Source: Marininema mesophilum
Lineage (GTDB): Bacteria > Bacillota > Bacilli > Thermoactinomycetales > DSM-45169
Direction: 5' to 3'
Assembly (NCBI RefSeq): GCF_900106775.1
Contig: NZ_FNNQ01000001.1
Coordinates: 124,001 to 188,000 of the forward strand
Length of the DNA: 64,000 nucleotides
How positions within the stretch are numbered: the stretch's first letter is position 1; each line of letters begins with the position of its first letter. The translations under genes were made by a program, and so were the position numbers. Under the pieces are notes generated by a model. It had not been told where the DNA came from. It worked only from the letters and a program-made list of their open reading frames with translations, and did not search any database. Positions 17,252-26,788 of the stretch are shown piece after piece.

Positions 17252-18610
17252 TCATTCACCCAGACGCTGTAACAGTTTGCGTTGTTCTTCTTCATAACCA
17301 GGCTTGCCTAATAAGGCAAACATCTTCGATTTATAAGCTTCTACACCCGGTTGATCGAAGGGGTTAACTCCTAGTAAATAACCGGAGATGGCACAAGCCT
17401 TTTCAAAGAAATAGACCATCATCCCAAAGGAATAGGGACTGAAATCGGGCACAGTAAGTAAAAGATTGGGTACGCCCCCATCCGTATGAGCAAGAAGGGT
17501 TCCTTCACGCGCCTTTTCATTCACATCATCGATGGTACGGCCAGCTAAATAATTAAGCCCATCCACATTTTCCTCATCTAATTCAACGACAAGAGGGCTC
17601 TTCGTCTCCTTGATGCGAATCACTGTCTCAAATAAGTCTCGCCGTCCCTCTTGGATATACTGCCCCATCGAATGAAGATCCGTAGTAAAGTTAACGGATG
17701 CAGGATAAATTCCCTTCTGATCCTTCCCTTCGGATTCTCCAAATAATTGCTTCCACCATTCTGAAAAGATCTGTAGAGATGGTTCATAGTTTACAAGCAA
17801 CTCGATGGTTTTACCCTTTTGATACAAAATGCTTCGCAGTGCAGCATACTGATAAGCTTCATTCTCAGATAGGGATGGATTAGCATACCGCAGTCGAGCA
17901 TCTGCCGCTCCCTTCATCATTTCCTCAATATCAATACCCGTCACTGCTATGGGTAACAGCCCTACGGCGGTCAGTACCGAGTACCGACCTCCGATGTCAT
18001 CCGGAATGACAAAAGTCTCGTATCCTTCGCTATCTGCTAGTTGCTTTAATGCCCCTTTATCCCGATCCGTCGTAGCATAGATCCGTTTATTTGCTTCCTT
18101 TTTTCCTACTTGGTTTTCTAGCCAGTTCTTTAAGACGCGAAAAGCAATCGCAGGTTCCGTCGTCGTCCCAGATTTTGAGATTACATTAAGACTGACCCGC
18201 TTCCCCTCTAAGGTTTCCAATAAATGGTTTAGGGAGGTGGAACTAAGGTGATTACCGGCAAAGTAAATAGCTGGCCCCTTCCTTTTTTCAGCGGGTAGTT
18301 CATTATAGTAACGATGGGAAACCATCTCAATCGCTGCGCGAGCTCCTAAGTATGACCCGCCAATCCCTATGACTACTAGTGCATCTGAATCTGCACGGAT
18401 TTTCTCAGCCGCTTTCTGAATACGAGCAAACTCCTCAACATCATACTTAACAGGATGATCTAACCAACCAAGAAATTCGTTACCTACCCCAGTACCCTCG
18501 TGCAAAAGTTTATGTGCCGTATTTATCGAAGGCTCCATCTGTGTCAATTCGTTCTCATTAACAAAGGAAAGAGCCGATTGATAATCAAATTGTAGACCCT
18601 TAGTCATCAT
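17252..18610 (-). CDS. pgi: Glucose-6-phosphate isomerase
   Basis: A 452-residue glycolytic isomerase of glucose-6-phosphate and fructose-6-phosphate. Visible features are VVIGIGGSYLGARAAIEM, the SIS-type phosphate site NVISKSGTTTEPA, DDIGGRYSVLTAVG and the C-terminal GVEAYKSKMFALLG with a catalytic Lys. The length is typical of Bacillus. The start ATG at 18610 has GGAG seven bases upstream. The 240-bp gap to mtnN is divergent and carries a TATAAT (18738-18743) on the plus strand with only a weak -35. Confidence 0.97.
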   Translation of the reverse strand: MMTKGLQFDYQSALSFVNENELTQMEPSINTAHKLLHEGTGVGNEFLGWLDHPVKYDVEEFARIQKAAEKIRADSDALVVIGIGGSYLGARAAIEMVSHRYYNELPAEKRKGPAIYFAGNHLSSTSLNHLLETLEGKRVSLNVISKSGTTTEPAIAFRVLKNWLENQVGKKEANKRIYATTDRDKGALKQLADSEGYETFVIPDDIGGRYSVLTAVGLLPIAVTGIDIEEMMKGAADARLRYANPSLSENEAYQYAALRSILYQKGKTIELLVNYEPSLQIFSEWWKQLFGESEGKDQKGIYPASVNFTTDLHSMGQYIQEGRRDLFETVIRIKETKSPLVVELDEENVDGLNYLAGRTIDDVNEKAREGTLLAHTDGGVPNLLLTVPDFSPYSFGMMVYFFEKACAISGYLLGVNPFDQPGVEAYKSKMFALLGKPGYEEEQRKLLQRLGE

Positions 18611-18850
18611 ATTCCGTCTCCAATCGAAAATAAAGTATTTTTATTATCTCATTCCCTGATGTATTACTCTACCCCTTACTTTTATTTCCCTCATGAAATA
18701 TTCATATCCCCCCGTGAAATAACACCCTTTTTCGCGTTATAATGGATGATGTTCATTTGACATGCTGATAGGGATATATTACACCTAGGTGATCCAAGTA
18801 AACCTCATCATGAGATTTTTCACCCGTGTACTGTCCGAAGGAGGCCTTTT

Positions 18851-19567
18851 ATGAAATCCATCTCATGCGCAGTTATCGCTGCTATGCATGAAGAATTAGC
18901 ACCATTAAAAAAACGACTTCAGGTAGAAAAAGAAGAACAAGTCGGAGGAATCCATCTCACCCACGCCCTTGTTGGTGAGGAACGGATCATCTTGGCCGTC
19001 TGTGGAATTGGTAAAGCGAATGCAGGCGCCGCAATCCAATACCTGATCACAGCATACTCCCCTGAGGAGATTATCAATATTGGCTCTGCTGGCGCATTGA
19101 CCAACCGTTTCCCTATCGGCGCAACGGTTCTCGTCACGGAGTCCATCTATCATGATGTCGATTGCACTGGGGTAGGGGAGGACCCTTATACCCTCCCCCG
19201 AGTCCCGAGTATTATTCCCTCTGATACGGGCCTCATCACCCGACTGCGGGAAGCGGCTACCCAAAAGGGACTTATCGTGGCTGAAGGTCGTATCGCCACC
19301 GGGGACAGCTTCATTTCCGATGGTGAACTTCGTGCTCGCATCCACGAAGGGACAATGGCCGACTGTGCTGAAATGGAAACCGCGGCATTTGCTCAAATTG
19401 CTTATCTAAATGATGTTCCATTCGCCTCGATCCGTTCGGTTTCTGATCGAGCTGATGGTAGTGCTGACGTCTCCTTTGATACCTTCTTACGGGAGATCTC
19501 AGAGCGAAACGCTGAATTACTAGAATCCTATCTTCATACTCGAATCCCATCGAGTGTGGTCTTGTAA
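18851..19567 (+). CDS. mtnN: 5'-methylthioadenosine / S-adenosylhomocysteine nucleosidase
   Basis: A 238-residue nucleosidase removing adenine from SAH and MTA. The N-terminal CAVIAAMHEEL with catalytic Glu, the AVCGIGKANAGAA segment, the INIGSAGAL strand and the EMETAAFAQIAY ribose-binding motif all fit, and SDRADG near the end carries the catalytic Asp. GAAGGAGG lies before the ATG. It sits 37 bp from luxS on the same strand. The two enzymes perform consecutive steps of SAH recycling (SAH to S-ribosylhomocysteine to homocysteine plus DPD). Confidence 0.96.
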   Translation: MKSISCAVIAAMHEELAPLKKRLQVEKEEQVGGIHLTHALVGEERIILAVCGIGKANAGAAIQYLITAYSPEEIINIGSAGALTNRFPIGATVLVTESIYHDVDCTGVGEDPYTLPRVPSIIPSDTGLITRLREAATQKGLIVAEGRIATGDSFISDGELRARIHEGTMADCAEMETAAFAQIAYLNDVPFASIRSVSDRADGSADVSFDTFLREISERNAELLESYLHTRIPSSVVL

Positions 19568-19604
19568 GCTATCTTTTTTTCACTAGCGAAAGGGCGGATC
19601 ATTG

Positions 19605-20132
19605 ATGAAATCCGAAGCACGCTTTAACGTTGAGTCTTTCAACCTAGATCATACCCTCGTAGCAGCTCCCTATGTGCGCACCGCTGATGTTAAAGAACTA
19701 GGGAGAGAGCGCATCATCAAGTTTGATATTCGGTTTACTCAACCCAATGAAAAATTCATCCCAACAGATGCTCTTCATTCCCTCGAACACCTGTTGGCGG
19801 AAAACATTCGTAACCATACGGATCAGGTAATCGACCTTTCTCCCATGGGATGCCGTACTGGCTTTTACCTCATTATGAGAGGGGAGATAACTCCTGAGGA
19901 AGCTGCTAACTATATCCGTCTTGCTTTACAGGATGTAGTAGAAGCTACCGAGGTACCTGGATGCTCCCCTATCCATTGCGGAAACTATCGCGATCATGAT
20001 CTTGAAGGTGCCCAATTATGGGCGAATCGCTTTCTCTCGATCCCAGCGGATCACTTAGGTAAAGTATTCCAGGAAGAGTTCTCACCCGAAGAACTAGAGC
20101 AGATCCCTGCTTGGACAGGCTATGAAAATTAA
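19605..20132 (+). CDS. luxS: S-ribosylhomocysteine lyase (LuxS)
   Basis: A 175-residue metalloenzyme producing homocysteine and the autoinducer-2 precursor. The metal site HSLEH (H58 and H62), the SPMGCRTGFY segment with the catalytic Cys, and the third ligand in PIHCGNYRDHDLEGA are all present. It is slightly longer than Bacillus LuxS because of a C-terminal extension rich in Glu. The ATG at 19605 follows AGGGCGG by seven bases; a TTG one codon earlier is less likely. Confidence 0.96.
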   Translation: MKSEARFNVESFNLDHTLVAAPYVRTADVKELGRERIIKFDIRFTQPNEKFIPTDALHSLEHLLAENIRNHTDQVIDLSPMGCRTGFYLIMRGEITPEEAANYIRLALQDVVEATEVPGCSPIHCGNYRDHDLEGAQLWANRFLSIPADHLGKVFQEEFSPEELEQIPAWTGYEN

Positions 20133-20142
20133 TAAACACTAC

Positions 20143-20173
20143 AGAAAAAAGGCAACCGGGGTTGCCTTTTTTT
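20143..20173. terminator. Bidirectional terminator between luxS and the feo operon
   Basis: AAAAAAGGCAACC pairs with GGTTGCCTTTTTTT in the gap between luxS (plus) and the feo genes (minus), giving A/T tracts on both strands. Confidence 0.9.
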
Positions 20174-20187
20174 CTTTGGTGTCGATC

Positions 20188-20382
20188 TTAGGATATCTTC
20201 GATTTTTGTATAGCCTCTTCCGAGATAAAGTTCCAATCTTGTATGGAACAGCCCCCATTGGACGGACAACTGTTGCATCCGCCAGCGGCACAACCGCTTC
20301 CCGAACTTTTTAGACGGCGGAGGAAACCGATCAACTGCCATGCGGCAAATCCGAGTACACCTACAATCACAAGGTAAATCAT
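20188..20382 (-). CDS. FeoB-associated Cys-rich membrane protein
   Basis: A 64-residue protein with one N-terminal membrane helix (residues 1-20) followed by a short basic stretch and four cysteines in GCAAGGCNSCPSNGGC. This architecture and the position 28 bp behind feoB match the FeoB-associated Cys-rich family of Firmicutes. Its role in iron transfer or FeoB assembly is not established. A GAGAGGAG ribosome site precedes the ATG. Confidence 0.85.
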   Translation of the reverse strand: MIYLVIVGVLGFAAWQLIGFLRRLKSSGSGCAAGGCNSCPSNGGCSIQDWNFISEEAIQKSKIS

Positions 20383-20410
20383 CGATGGTTTCTCCTCTCT
20401 TTTCTCAGTT

Positions 20411-22399
20411 TCACAGGATCAAGTTTGCGATTACATACACGATCCAAGCAACAATCCAAGCGAGCACAAAGCTATAGATGACAGAGAACATCATCCATTT
20501 CCAAGACCCTGTCTCTTTCTTTAACACCATCACCGTTGATACGCATGGAGTATACAGAAGGACAAAGAAGAGGAATGAAATGGCTGCGGCAGGTGTGAAG
20601 GTCTCCGGTAAAAGCGAAGCTAAAGTCCCCACAGAAGTCCCTGCACCATATGCAACACCCATCGTTGCTACTACAACTTCCTTGGCTAAGAATCCGGTCA
20701 ATAACGCAACACCAGACTCCCAGGTGTCAAAGCCCATCGGAGCGAAAATAGGAGCGATCCAGCCACCGATGGAAGCTAAGAAGCTTTCCTTCATCGGAGC
20801 GGCTCCCTGCCATGAGTACTGTCCTAGGAACCATAGCAGGACAGACATACCAAAGATGATCGTCCCCGCTTTTTTAACAAACCCCTTGGACTTATCCCAA
20901 GTGTTTAACAACAAGCTGACGAGCATCGGCGTACGATAAGGTGGCAACTCCATCACGAAAAGTTCATCCTCTGTATCAATGAAGCGATTAAGAATAAAGG
21001 CGGTAAGTATCGCCATTAAGATGCCAAAAATATAGAGTAAAAAGACAATCTCTGCTTGCCACGTAGCAAAAAAAGCAGATACAAAAAGTGCATAGACAGA
21101 TAAACGGGCAGAGCAGGACATAAATGGCGCAATCAACGCCGTCAACAGACGACTTTTCTGATCTTCCAGAGTTCGTGTTGCCATAATCGCAGGCACATTA
21201 CAGCCAAACCCAAGAACCAATGGAATAAATGCTTTTCCGTTTAACCCAATTCCTCGCAGGAACCGATCCATCAGTACAGCCGCACGGGCCATATATCCTG
21301 AATCCTCTAATATCGATAGGCACAGGAACAAAATTGCAATCTGAGGCACAAATACAAGAACAGCACCCATCCCCGCCACAACACCTTCAATCATCAGGTG
21401 TGTAAACCAGTTAGGACTATCCATTGACACAAGTAGTGTCTTTAATCCATCAGAGGCAGGTCCTGCCAACCAACCGTCCAATAGATCCGATCCCATCATA
21501 CCAACCCAACTAAAGGTGATCTGGAAAATCAAATACATAAAGAGAAAGAATAGCGGCAATCCCATGACAGGGTGCAAGAGCACACTATCCACTCGGTCAC
21601 TCCACGTTTTACGCTCTACATTGGTTTGGCTAACCGATTCGCGGAGAATTCCTTCTACCCATGCATATCGAGCTTGCCGAATGAGGGCATCCGCAGTAGG
21701 AATCTCTTCCCGTACCCTTTTCATTTTTCCGATTAGAGTCCGGTCCGTCTTCTCATTTACCATCGTGGTAACACTTTCATTTCCTTCCAGCCACATGAGA
21801 GCCAGCCAGCGTGCATCGATGGTTGTAGTCAAGCCCGCGTCTTCGAGCAATGGGAGCAGGGCCGCCACTCCACGTTCCACTTGATCTGGATAGGAAATCT
21901 GTACGGAACCAGGGCGAGCACCATGTTCAAATCGATTGAGTAGGGATTTTTTTCCCTTTCCTTTGCGAGCGACCATCGGCACCATCATCACACCTAGTGC
22001 CTGCTCCAAACGATCCTTGTCAATCTTAAGCCCACGACCCTCTGCCACATCCATCATGTTTAATGAAACAATGGTAGGTAGTCCCGTTTCAAGCAATTGC
22101 ACCGTAAAATATAGGTTCCTTTCTAAATTGGAAGCATCGATAATATTGAGCAGGATATCAGGTTCATCCCCGAGGATAAACGATAGCGCGATTTTCTCTT
22201 CAATTGTCTGGGAAGATAAACTATAGATCCCTGGCAAATCAACAATTTTCCACTTTTGCTCGCCTTTTATCCAGCCTTCCTTACGCTCTACCGTAACCCC
22301 TGCCCAGTTACCAACGTTCTGTCGAGTTCCCGTTAAAATATTGAACAAGGATGTCTTACCCGCATTTGGATTCCCTACTAAAGCAATCGTCTGTGTCAT
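20411..22399 (-). CDS. feoB: Ferrous iron transporter B
   Basis: A 662-residue membrane Fe(II) transporter with an N-terminal G domain (P-loop GNPNAGKTS, G3 VDLPGIYS, G4-like LNMMD). A spacer region follows, then two Gate domains and membrane helices with the conserved GCNVPAIMATRT and SCSARLSVYALF, whose cysteines line the transport path. The length is normal. It lies between feoA and the Cys-rich protein gene in one operon behind a Fur box. Confidence 0.97.
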   Translation of the reverse strand: MTQTIALVGNPNAGKTSLFNILTGTRQNVGNWAGVTVERKEGWIKGEQKWKIVDLPGIYSLSSQTIEEKIALSFILGDEPDILLNIIDASNLERNLYFTVQLLETGLPTIVSLNMMDVAEGRGLKIDKDRLEQALGVMMVPMVARKGKGKKSLLNRFEHGARPGSVQISYPDQVERGVAALLPLLEDAGLTTTIDARWLALMWLEGNESVTTMVNEKTDRTLIGKMKRVREEIPTADALIRQARYAWVEGILRESVSQTNVERKTWSDRVDSVLLHPVMGLPLFFLFMYLIFQITFSWVGMMGSDLLDGWLAGPASDGLKTLLVSMDSPNWFTHLMIEGVVAGMGAVLVFVPQIAILFLCLSILEDSGYMARAAVLMDRFLRGIGLNGKAFIPLVLGFGCNVPAIMATRTLEDQKSRLLTALIAPFMSCSARLSVYALFVSAFFATWQAEIVFLLYIFGILMAILTAFILNRFIDTEDELFVMELPPYRTPMLVSLLLNTWDKSKGFVKKAGTIIFGMSVLLWFLGQYSWQGAAPMKESFLASIGGWIAPIFAPMGFDTWESGVALLTGFLAKEVVVATMGVAYGAGTSVGTLASLLPETFTPAAAISFLFFVLLYTPCVSTVMVLKKETGSWKWMMFSVIYSFVLAWIVAWIVYVIANLIL

Positions 22400-22428
22400 G
22401 ACTGTAATCCCTCACCCTTGGCTATAAA

Positions 22429-22656
22429 TCAATTTCCCGTTTCAATCTGGATCCCTTTTACATCACTGCGGCGGAATCCCATTTGATATCCTCTAAAACG
22501 AATCACAATCGGATCTCCAAGTAATGCCTTCCGAACCACTTCAATCTCTGTGCCCGGTGTTAAACCCAGATCCATCACCCGATTGCGATAAGATTCTTTC
22601 AATTGAACATTCTTAATTCGGCCTTTAGTTCCTACCCTACATTCGCTCAAGAACAA
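22429..22656 (-). CDS. feoA: Ferrous iron transport protein A
   Basis: A small SH3-like cytosolic partner of FeoB. The family pattern GTKGRIKNVQ, RVMDLGLTPGTEIEVV and GDPIVIRFRGYQMGFR is clear. The start is uncertain. TTG codons at 22656 or 22650 follow a GGGGTGA ribosome site, while the GTG at 22665 overlaps that site. I use 22656. It is the first gene of the feo operon. Confidence 0.9.
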   Translation of the reverse strand: MFLSECRVGTKGRIKNVQLKESYRNRVMDLGLTPGTEIEVVRKALLGDPIVIRFRGYQMGFRRSDVKGIQIETGN

Positions 22657-22677
22657 CAGGCTCACCCCAATCTAGAA

Positions 22678-22692
22678 TGAGAATCATTATCA
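22678..22692. promoter_or_regulatory. Fur box upstream of feoAB
   Basis: TGAGAATCATTATCA matches the 7-1-7 Bacillus Fur consensus TGATAATNATTATCA with one mismatch, about 20 bp upstream of feoA. It predicts iron repression of feoA-feoB and the Cys-rich gene. Confidence 0.85.
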
Positions 22693-22827
22693 TAAATTGA
22701 TCATAACCTATCTCTCTCCTTTCGTCTATCCTATTTTTTCTTGATATCTTTGGCTGCCTTACGTTTGATAATCGGTTTGGAGTTATTCCTTAACGTATGT
22801 ATTTTTCAGCTCATGAAGGAGGTTTAA

Positions 22828-22869
22828 TTGAATATTCTTATGGAAAAAATAAGGGGTGGTGATAAATAA
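22828..22869 (+). CDS. Possible 13-codon leader peptide coupled to gerA
   Basis: A TTG codon with an excellent AAGGAGG site five bases upstream starts M-N-I-L-M-E-K-I-R-G-G-D-K and stops in TAATG. The A is shared with the gerA ATG. The gerA ribosome site (AAGGGGTGG) lies within this mini-ORF. This suggests translational coupling or a leader cistron. No protein family can be assigned, and chance is possible given the size. Confidence 0.35.
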   Translation: MNILMEKIRGGDK

Positions 22870-24455
22870 TGATAAATCGGATTCGACGAATACGAGAACT
22901 CCGTAAAAAAAAAGTCCTCCAAAAATATACAGAGCAAAAGCAAAAAGAACATGTAGCGGATGATTTGGTATCTTCGGATGTCGAAGCTAATTTAGTGTTC
23001 TTTGAAACCCTTCTGGACAAGGAAAATAGTAATGATTTAGTCGTCCGTCGTTTTACCATTCAACACACGACAGATCGCAAAGCAGGGCTTATCTATATTG
23101 ATGGGTTAAGTCTTAATAATGGGATTGATGAAAATGTATTAGAACCCCTGATGCTAATGGGAAAAACCTTAGATGGGCAGAAAGATCTGATAGAAGCTGT
23201 CGATCAAAGCCTTATACAATATGGGGACGTAAAACGGGTAAAAAAGATGGAGGATTTGGTAAGCAACACATTGGCTGGTAATGCAGTGCTCTTTGTGGAT
23301 GGATATGCAGAGGGGTTTATCATTGGTTTAAAAGGGGCTTATCGGCGGATGGTTGGTGAACCTCGAGGAGAAACAGTTATTCGGGGTCCTAGAGAAGGTT
23401 TTGTCGAGTCGATGCGTATCAATACCGCCCTTGTTCGGATAAGGTTACAGGATCCAGATCTACGCATGAAGGGGATGACTGTGGGGAAACGCACAAAAAC
23501 ACCCATATCCCTTGCCTATATTGACGGTGTTGCTGAGAAGGGAATGGTAAAAGAAGTAGAAAAACGGATTCAAACCATCGATATCGATGGGATTCTCGAA
23601 AGCGGCTATATCGAAGAGATGATTCAAGATAATGTATGGTCCATTTTCCCTACTATACAAAATACCGAGAGGCCCGATACGGTTGTCGCTCATCTATTGG
23701 AAGGAAAAGTGGCAGTGATTGTGGAGGGGACTCCAAACGTTCTTATTGCTCCAGCTATTTTCTCCCAGTTTTATAATAGCCCAGATGATTACTATGAACG
23801 ATATCTTATTGGTACGTTTATTCGTTTTATTCGCTTATTCAGCCTATTCATCTCCCTTTTACTACCCGCTCTCTATATCTCCTTCACCGCCTTCCATCCA
23901 GAGATGATTCCACCACAACTAACCCTCGCAGCTGCTATTGGGAGAGAGTCAGTACCCTTTCCATCCGTTGTAGAAGTTCTTATCATGGAAATCAGCGTAG
24001 AAATATTACGAGAAGCGAGTATTCGCTTACCAGGCCCGATGGGCCCAACCATTGGGATTGTTGGTGCGCTTGTTATTGGACAGGCTGCGGTGACCGCAGG
24101 TTTGGTCTCCCCCTTAATGGTCATCGTTGTGGGTTTAACAACGATTAGTTCTTATGCTACTCCCAACTATAATGCGGCAATTTCTATCCGTCTTATACGT
24201 TTCCCAATGATAGTTGTTGCAGGGATATTAGGTTTATTTGGGGTTACTCTCCTAAGTTTTATAATTCTTATCCATTTACTTAAACTGCGTTCATTTAATG
24301 TACCTTACTTGGCTCCCTTTAGTCCGCTTCGCTTGTCCGATTTAAAAGATAGTCTCATACGTGTTCCGTGGAAATTTATGAAGCAACGCCCGGTGATCTT
24401 CCGTCCCGAAGATGCCAAACGAGAGGAAGAGGTGAAATCTGGTGGACAACAATAA
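22869..24455 (+). CDS. Spore germination receptor subunit A (GerA family)
   Basis: A 528-residue membrane protein of the GerA/GerAA family, the A subunit of germinant receptors in the inner spore membrane. A hydrophilic N-terminal domain (to about residue 300) is followed by several hydrophobic segments and family signatures AAAIGRESVPFPSVVEV, RLPGPMGPTIGIVGALVIG and ISSYATPNYN. It is the first gene of a gerA-gerB-gerC operon with overlapping ends. Such operons are normally transcribed in the forespore. I could not identify a convincing sigma-G promoter by eye. The germinant cannot be predicted. Confidence 0.93.
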   Translation: MINRIRRIRELRKKKVLQKYTEQKQKEHVADDLVSSDVEANLVFFETLLDKENSNDLVVRRFTIQHTTDRKAGLIYIDGLSLNNGIDENVLEPLMLMGKTLDGQKDLIEAVDQSLIQYGDVKRVKKMEDLVSNTLAGNAVLFVDGYAEGFIIGLKGAYRRMVGEPRGETVIRGPREGFVESMRINTALVRIRLQDPDLRMKGMTVGKRTKTPISLAYIDGVAEKGMVKEVEKRIQTIDIDGILESGYIEEMIQDNVWSIFPTIQNTERPDTVVAHLLEGKVAVIVEGTPNVLIAPAIFSQFYNSPDDYYERYLIGTFIRFIRLFSLFISLLLPALYISFTAFHPEMIPPQLTLAAAIGRESVPFPSVVEVLIMEISVEILREASIRLPGPMGPTIGIVGALVIGQAAVTAGLVSPLMVIVVGLTTISSYATPNYNAAISIRLIRFPMIVVAGILGLFGVTLLSFIILIHLLKLRSFNVPYLAPFSPLRLSDLKDSLIRVPWKFMKQRPVIFRPEDAKREEEVKSGGQQ

Positions 24456-25593
24456 TATTCGTGGCTTCGGTGATTCCATTTCAAGTTATCAAATTTACAC
24501 TCTACTCTTCTCATTGGTTGTTGGGACTCAAGTGCTTATGATGCCTCGAGAGAGTGTTGAGGTCTCCGGTACAGATAGTATCTGGATCGTCTTCATTAGT
24601 GGAACCCTTGTTTTTGGTATCGTGTGGTTGATTGGCGCTCTAATGCAGAAAATTCCCCGTCAAAATGTGATTCAGTTGGTTGAGAGTATGGCTAACAAGA
24701 AACAATGGTGGATGGGCAAATTTTTGGCCCTTCCTTTTGCTCTCGTATTAGGAGGATTATGGCTGTGGATAACCTCTATTGTGACACGTGGTTATAGTGA
24801 TGCGATTAACATTTATGTGTTACCAAGAACGCCTCAGATCGTAATTTTGATATCTATCATAATAGCATCCGTAGTAGCCGTTAGTAATAAATTAGTCATT
24901 ACCGCTCGGATAACTGAGTTCTTGCTCCCATTCGTTTACCTTCCAATACCCTTGTTTATTGCAGGGGTCGCGGAGAATGGAGATTTTCGCAACCTTTTCC
25001 CATTGTTTCAGGCCAATTGGGACAAGGTATTCTATGGTGTCATAACTACGATGAAGAGTTATAGCGGATATAGTATTTTATTTGTATATATGGCTTTTTA
25101 TCAACAACCAGAAAAATCGACCCGTACGCATGCTGTATCCTATCTCGCCATCACTTTTTTTTCCTGGTTAACTTTGGTATCGTGTTTAGGTATCTTTGGA
25201 ACTTGGGAAGTTACCAAACTGATGTATCCCCCTATCGAGAATGTTAAGTCGATCTATGTTCCTGGTGGAATCCTAGACCGTGTTGATGCCCTTTTTGTTG
25301 TTATGTGGATGGTTAATATATTAACAACCATCGTCATTATCTTTAATGCTACCGTCGAGGTGATGATGACTTATCTTCAATTAAAAGAGAAAAGGCGTAA
25401 ATGGGTAGCGATCACTCTTAGTATAATAGTATTCTTTTTATCCCAATACCCACCCAACATTAATAAATTATGGAAGTGGGATCGATGGTCCAGTATAGCA
25501 GAGATGATTATAACCGTCCTCTTTGTTGGGATCTTCTTTATTTTATGGGTTGTTCGTGGGCGAAAGAAGGAGGAAGACCATGCGACTTCTTAA
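24442..25593 (+). CDS. Spore germination receptor subunit B (GerB family)
   Basis: A 383-residue APC-superfamily-like membrane protein with about ten hydrophobic helices, the likely germinant-sensing subunit. It opens with SISSYQIYTLLFSLVVGTQVL and MMPRE, as in spore permeases. The start is GTG at 24442, preceded by GAGGTG and overlapping the end of the A subunit gene by 14 bp. Confidence 0.92.
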   Translation: MDNNNIRGFGDSISSYQIYTLLFSLVVGTQVLMMPRESVEVSGTDSIWIVFISGTLVFGIVWLIGALMQKIPRQNVIQLVESMANKKQWWMGKFLALPFALVLGGLWLWITSIVTRGYSDAINIYVLPRTPQIVILISIIIASVVAVSNKLVITARITEFLLPFVYLPIPLFIAGVAENGDFRNLFPLFQANWDKVFYGVITTMKSYSGYSILFVYMAFYQQPEKSTRTHAVSYLAITFFSWLTLVSCLGIFGTWEVTKLMYPPIENVKSIYVPGGILDRVDALFVVMWMVNILTTIVIIFNATVEVMMTYLQLKEKRRKWVAITLSIIVFFLSQYPPNINKLWKWDRWSSIAEMIITVLFVGIFFILWVVRGRKKEEDHATS

Positions 25594-26698
25594 ATTTTTG
25601 CCTGTCATCTTGGTCTGTTTACTCTTAGGAGGGTGTTGGGATTCACAAGAACTTGAAGATCGCTTATCGGTGACGGGGATAGCTATCGATCAGGATAAGG
25701 ATCAATTGGTAGTCAGCATTTTGACACCTATTCCCCAAAATAACATGGGTATAAGTGGAGGTGCGACAGCAACGCAGCAGCCGGTACAAATCTTTACTGG
25801 ACGCGGTAAGACCCTATCCGATGCTACGAATGATATTCGCTTTCAGTCGAATAAACGCGTCACTTTTGGAGATACTCGCCTCATTATTATCAGCGAGAAG
25901 GTTGCTAAACAAGGCCTTTCTAATCTACTAGATGCCTTTGGTCGCAATCCAGAGTTCAGGCGAAGGGAGTATATGATCGTTGCAAAAGGAGAGGCTCAGC
26001 ATTTTTTTCAGCTGAGATCACCTCTTGAATCAAATCCAGCTGGGTATATTATTTCGTTTCTAAAAAATAAAAGTGAAGATGAATTAATTATGAAGAAAAA
26101 AGGATTAAATCATTTTTTTATTGATGAAGCAAATCCGGTTGACCAACCTATACTCAATTACTTGAGTATTGACGGTCAAAAAGTGAGATGGAATGGTGTA
26201 GCTATTTTTAAAGAAGAGAAGATGGTAGGCATTCTTAATCGGATAGAATCCCGATCGTTGTTGCAAATCAATCATAATGGTACTGGGGAAGATTTAGTTA
26301 CTCCCTGTAAAGTAAAGCCAGGTTTAATTGCTATTCAGCCTAATATAGTGACTAGCAAAGTTCGTTTTGGCAATCGCAAGGGGAGAGCTGTTTTTCGAAT
26401 TATGGTTAATGTGAAAGCATTAGTTAAAGAAATGACATGTTCAGTTAATCTAGATGACCCTAAGTCTTTGCAAAAAGTATCTCGTCACGTAGAAAAAGCC
26501 TATGAAATTCAAGCAATGAACACCGTGAAAAAAGCTCAACAATTACGTTCTGATATTTATGGACTAGGGAATTTCATTCGAACTTATCATCCCACATGGT
26601 GGAAAAAGTTGAACTGGAGCACCGATTTCTCTAAAGCGGATATTTCGATTAAATATAAGGTTGTCATCAATCCACTGGGGGTGCGAAAAACCAACTGA
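25580..26698 (+). CDS. Spore germination receptor subunit C (Ger(x)C lipoprotein)
   Basis: A 372-residue lipoprotein. The ATG at 25580 follows GAAGGAGG and overlaps the B gene by 14 bp. A hydrophobic signal peptide ends in the lipobox LLGGC (Cys19), then WDSQELEDRLSVTGIAID, the family opening. The C-terminal Ger(x)C domain contains GRNPEFRRREYMIVAKG. An in-frame start at 25523 would bury the signal peptide and is rejected. The operon ends here; an intrinsic terminator follows about 260 bp later, after a recombinase fragment. Confidence 0.92.
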   Translation: MRLLKFLPVILVCLLLGGCWDSQELEDRLSVTGIAIDQDKDQLVVSILTPIPQNNMGISGGATATQQPVQIFTGRGKTLSDATNDIRFQSNKRVTFGDTRLIIISEKVAKQGLSNLLDAFGRNPEFRRREYMIVAKGEAQHFFQLRSPLESNPAGYIISFLKNKSEDELIMKKKGLNHFFIDEANPVDQPILNYLSIDGQKVRWNGVAIFKEEKMVGILNRIESRSLLQINHNGTGEDLVTPCKVKPGLIAIQPNIVTSKVRFGNRKGRAVFRIMVNVKALVKEMTCSVNLDDPKSLQKVSRHVEKAYEIQAMNTVKKAQQLRSDIYGLGNFIRTYHPTWWKKLNWSTDFSKADISIKYKVVINPLGVRKTN

Positions 26699-26788
26699 AA
26701 ACCCCATTAGATGGAAATGTTCCCACCATAGTGGGGAAAGGGTTGTAGGTATTCCTTTGGGATTTCTACGCCTTGCTTTGCAACATAG

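Noticed and set aside
18611..18850. SAM or SAH riboswitch before mtnN-luxS
   Set aside because: I looked for the conserved core and a leader terminator; neither is present.
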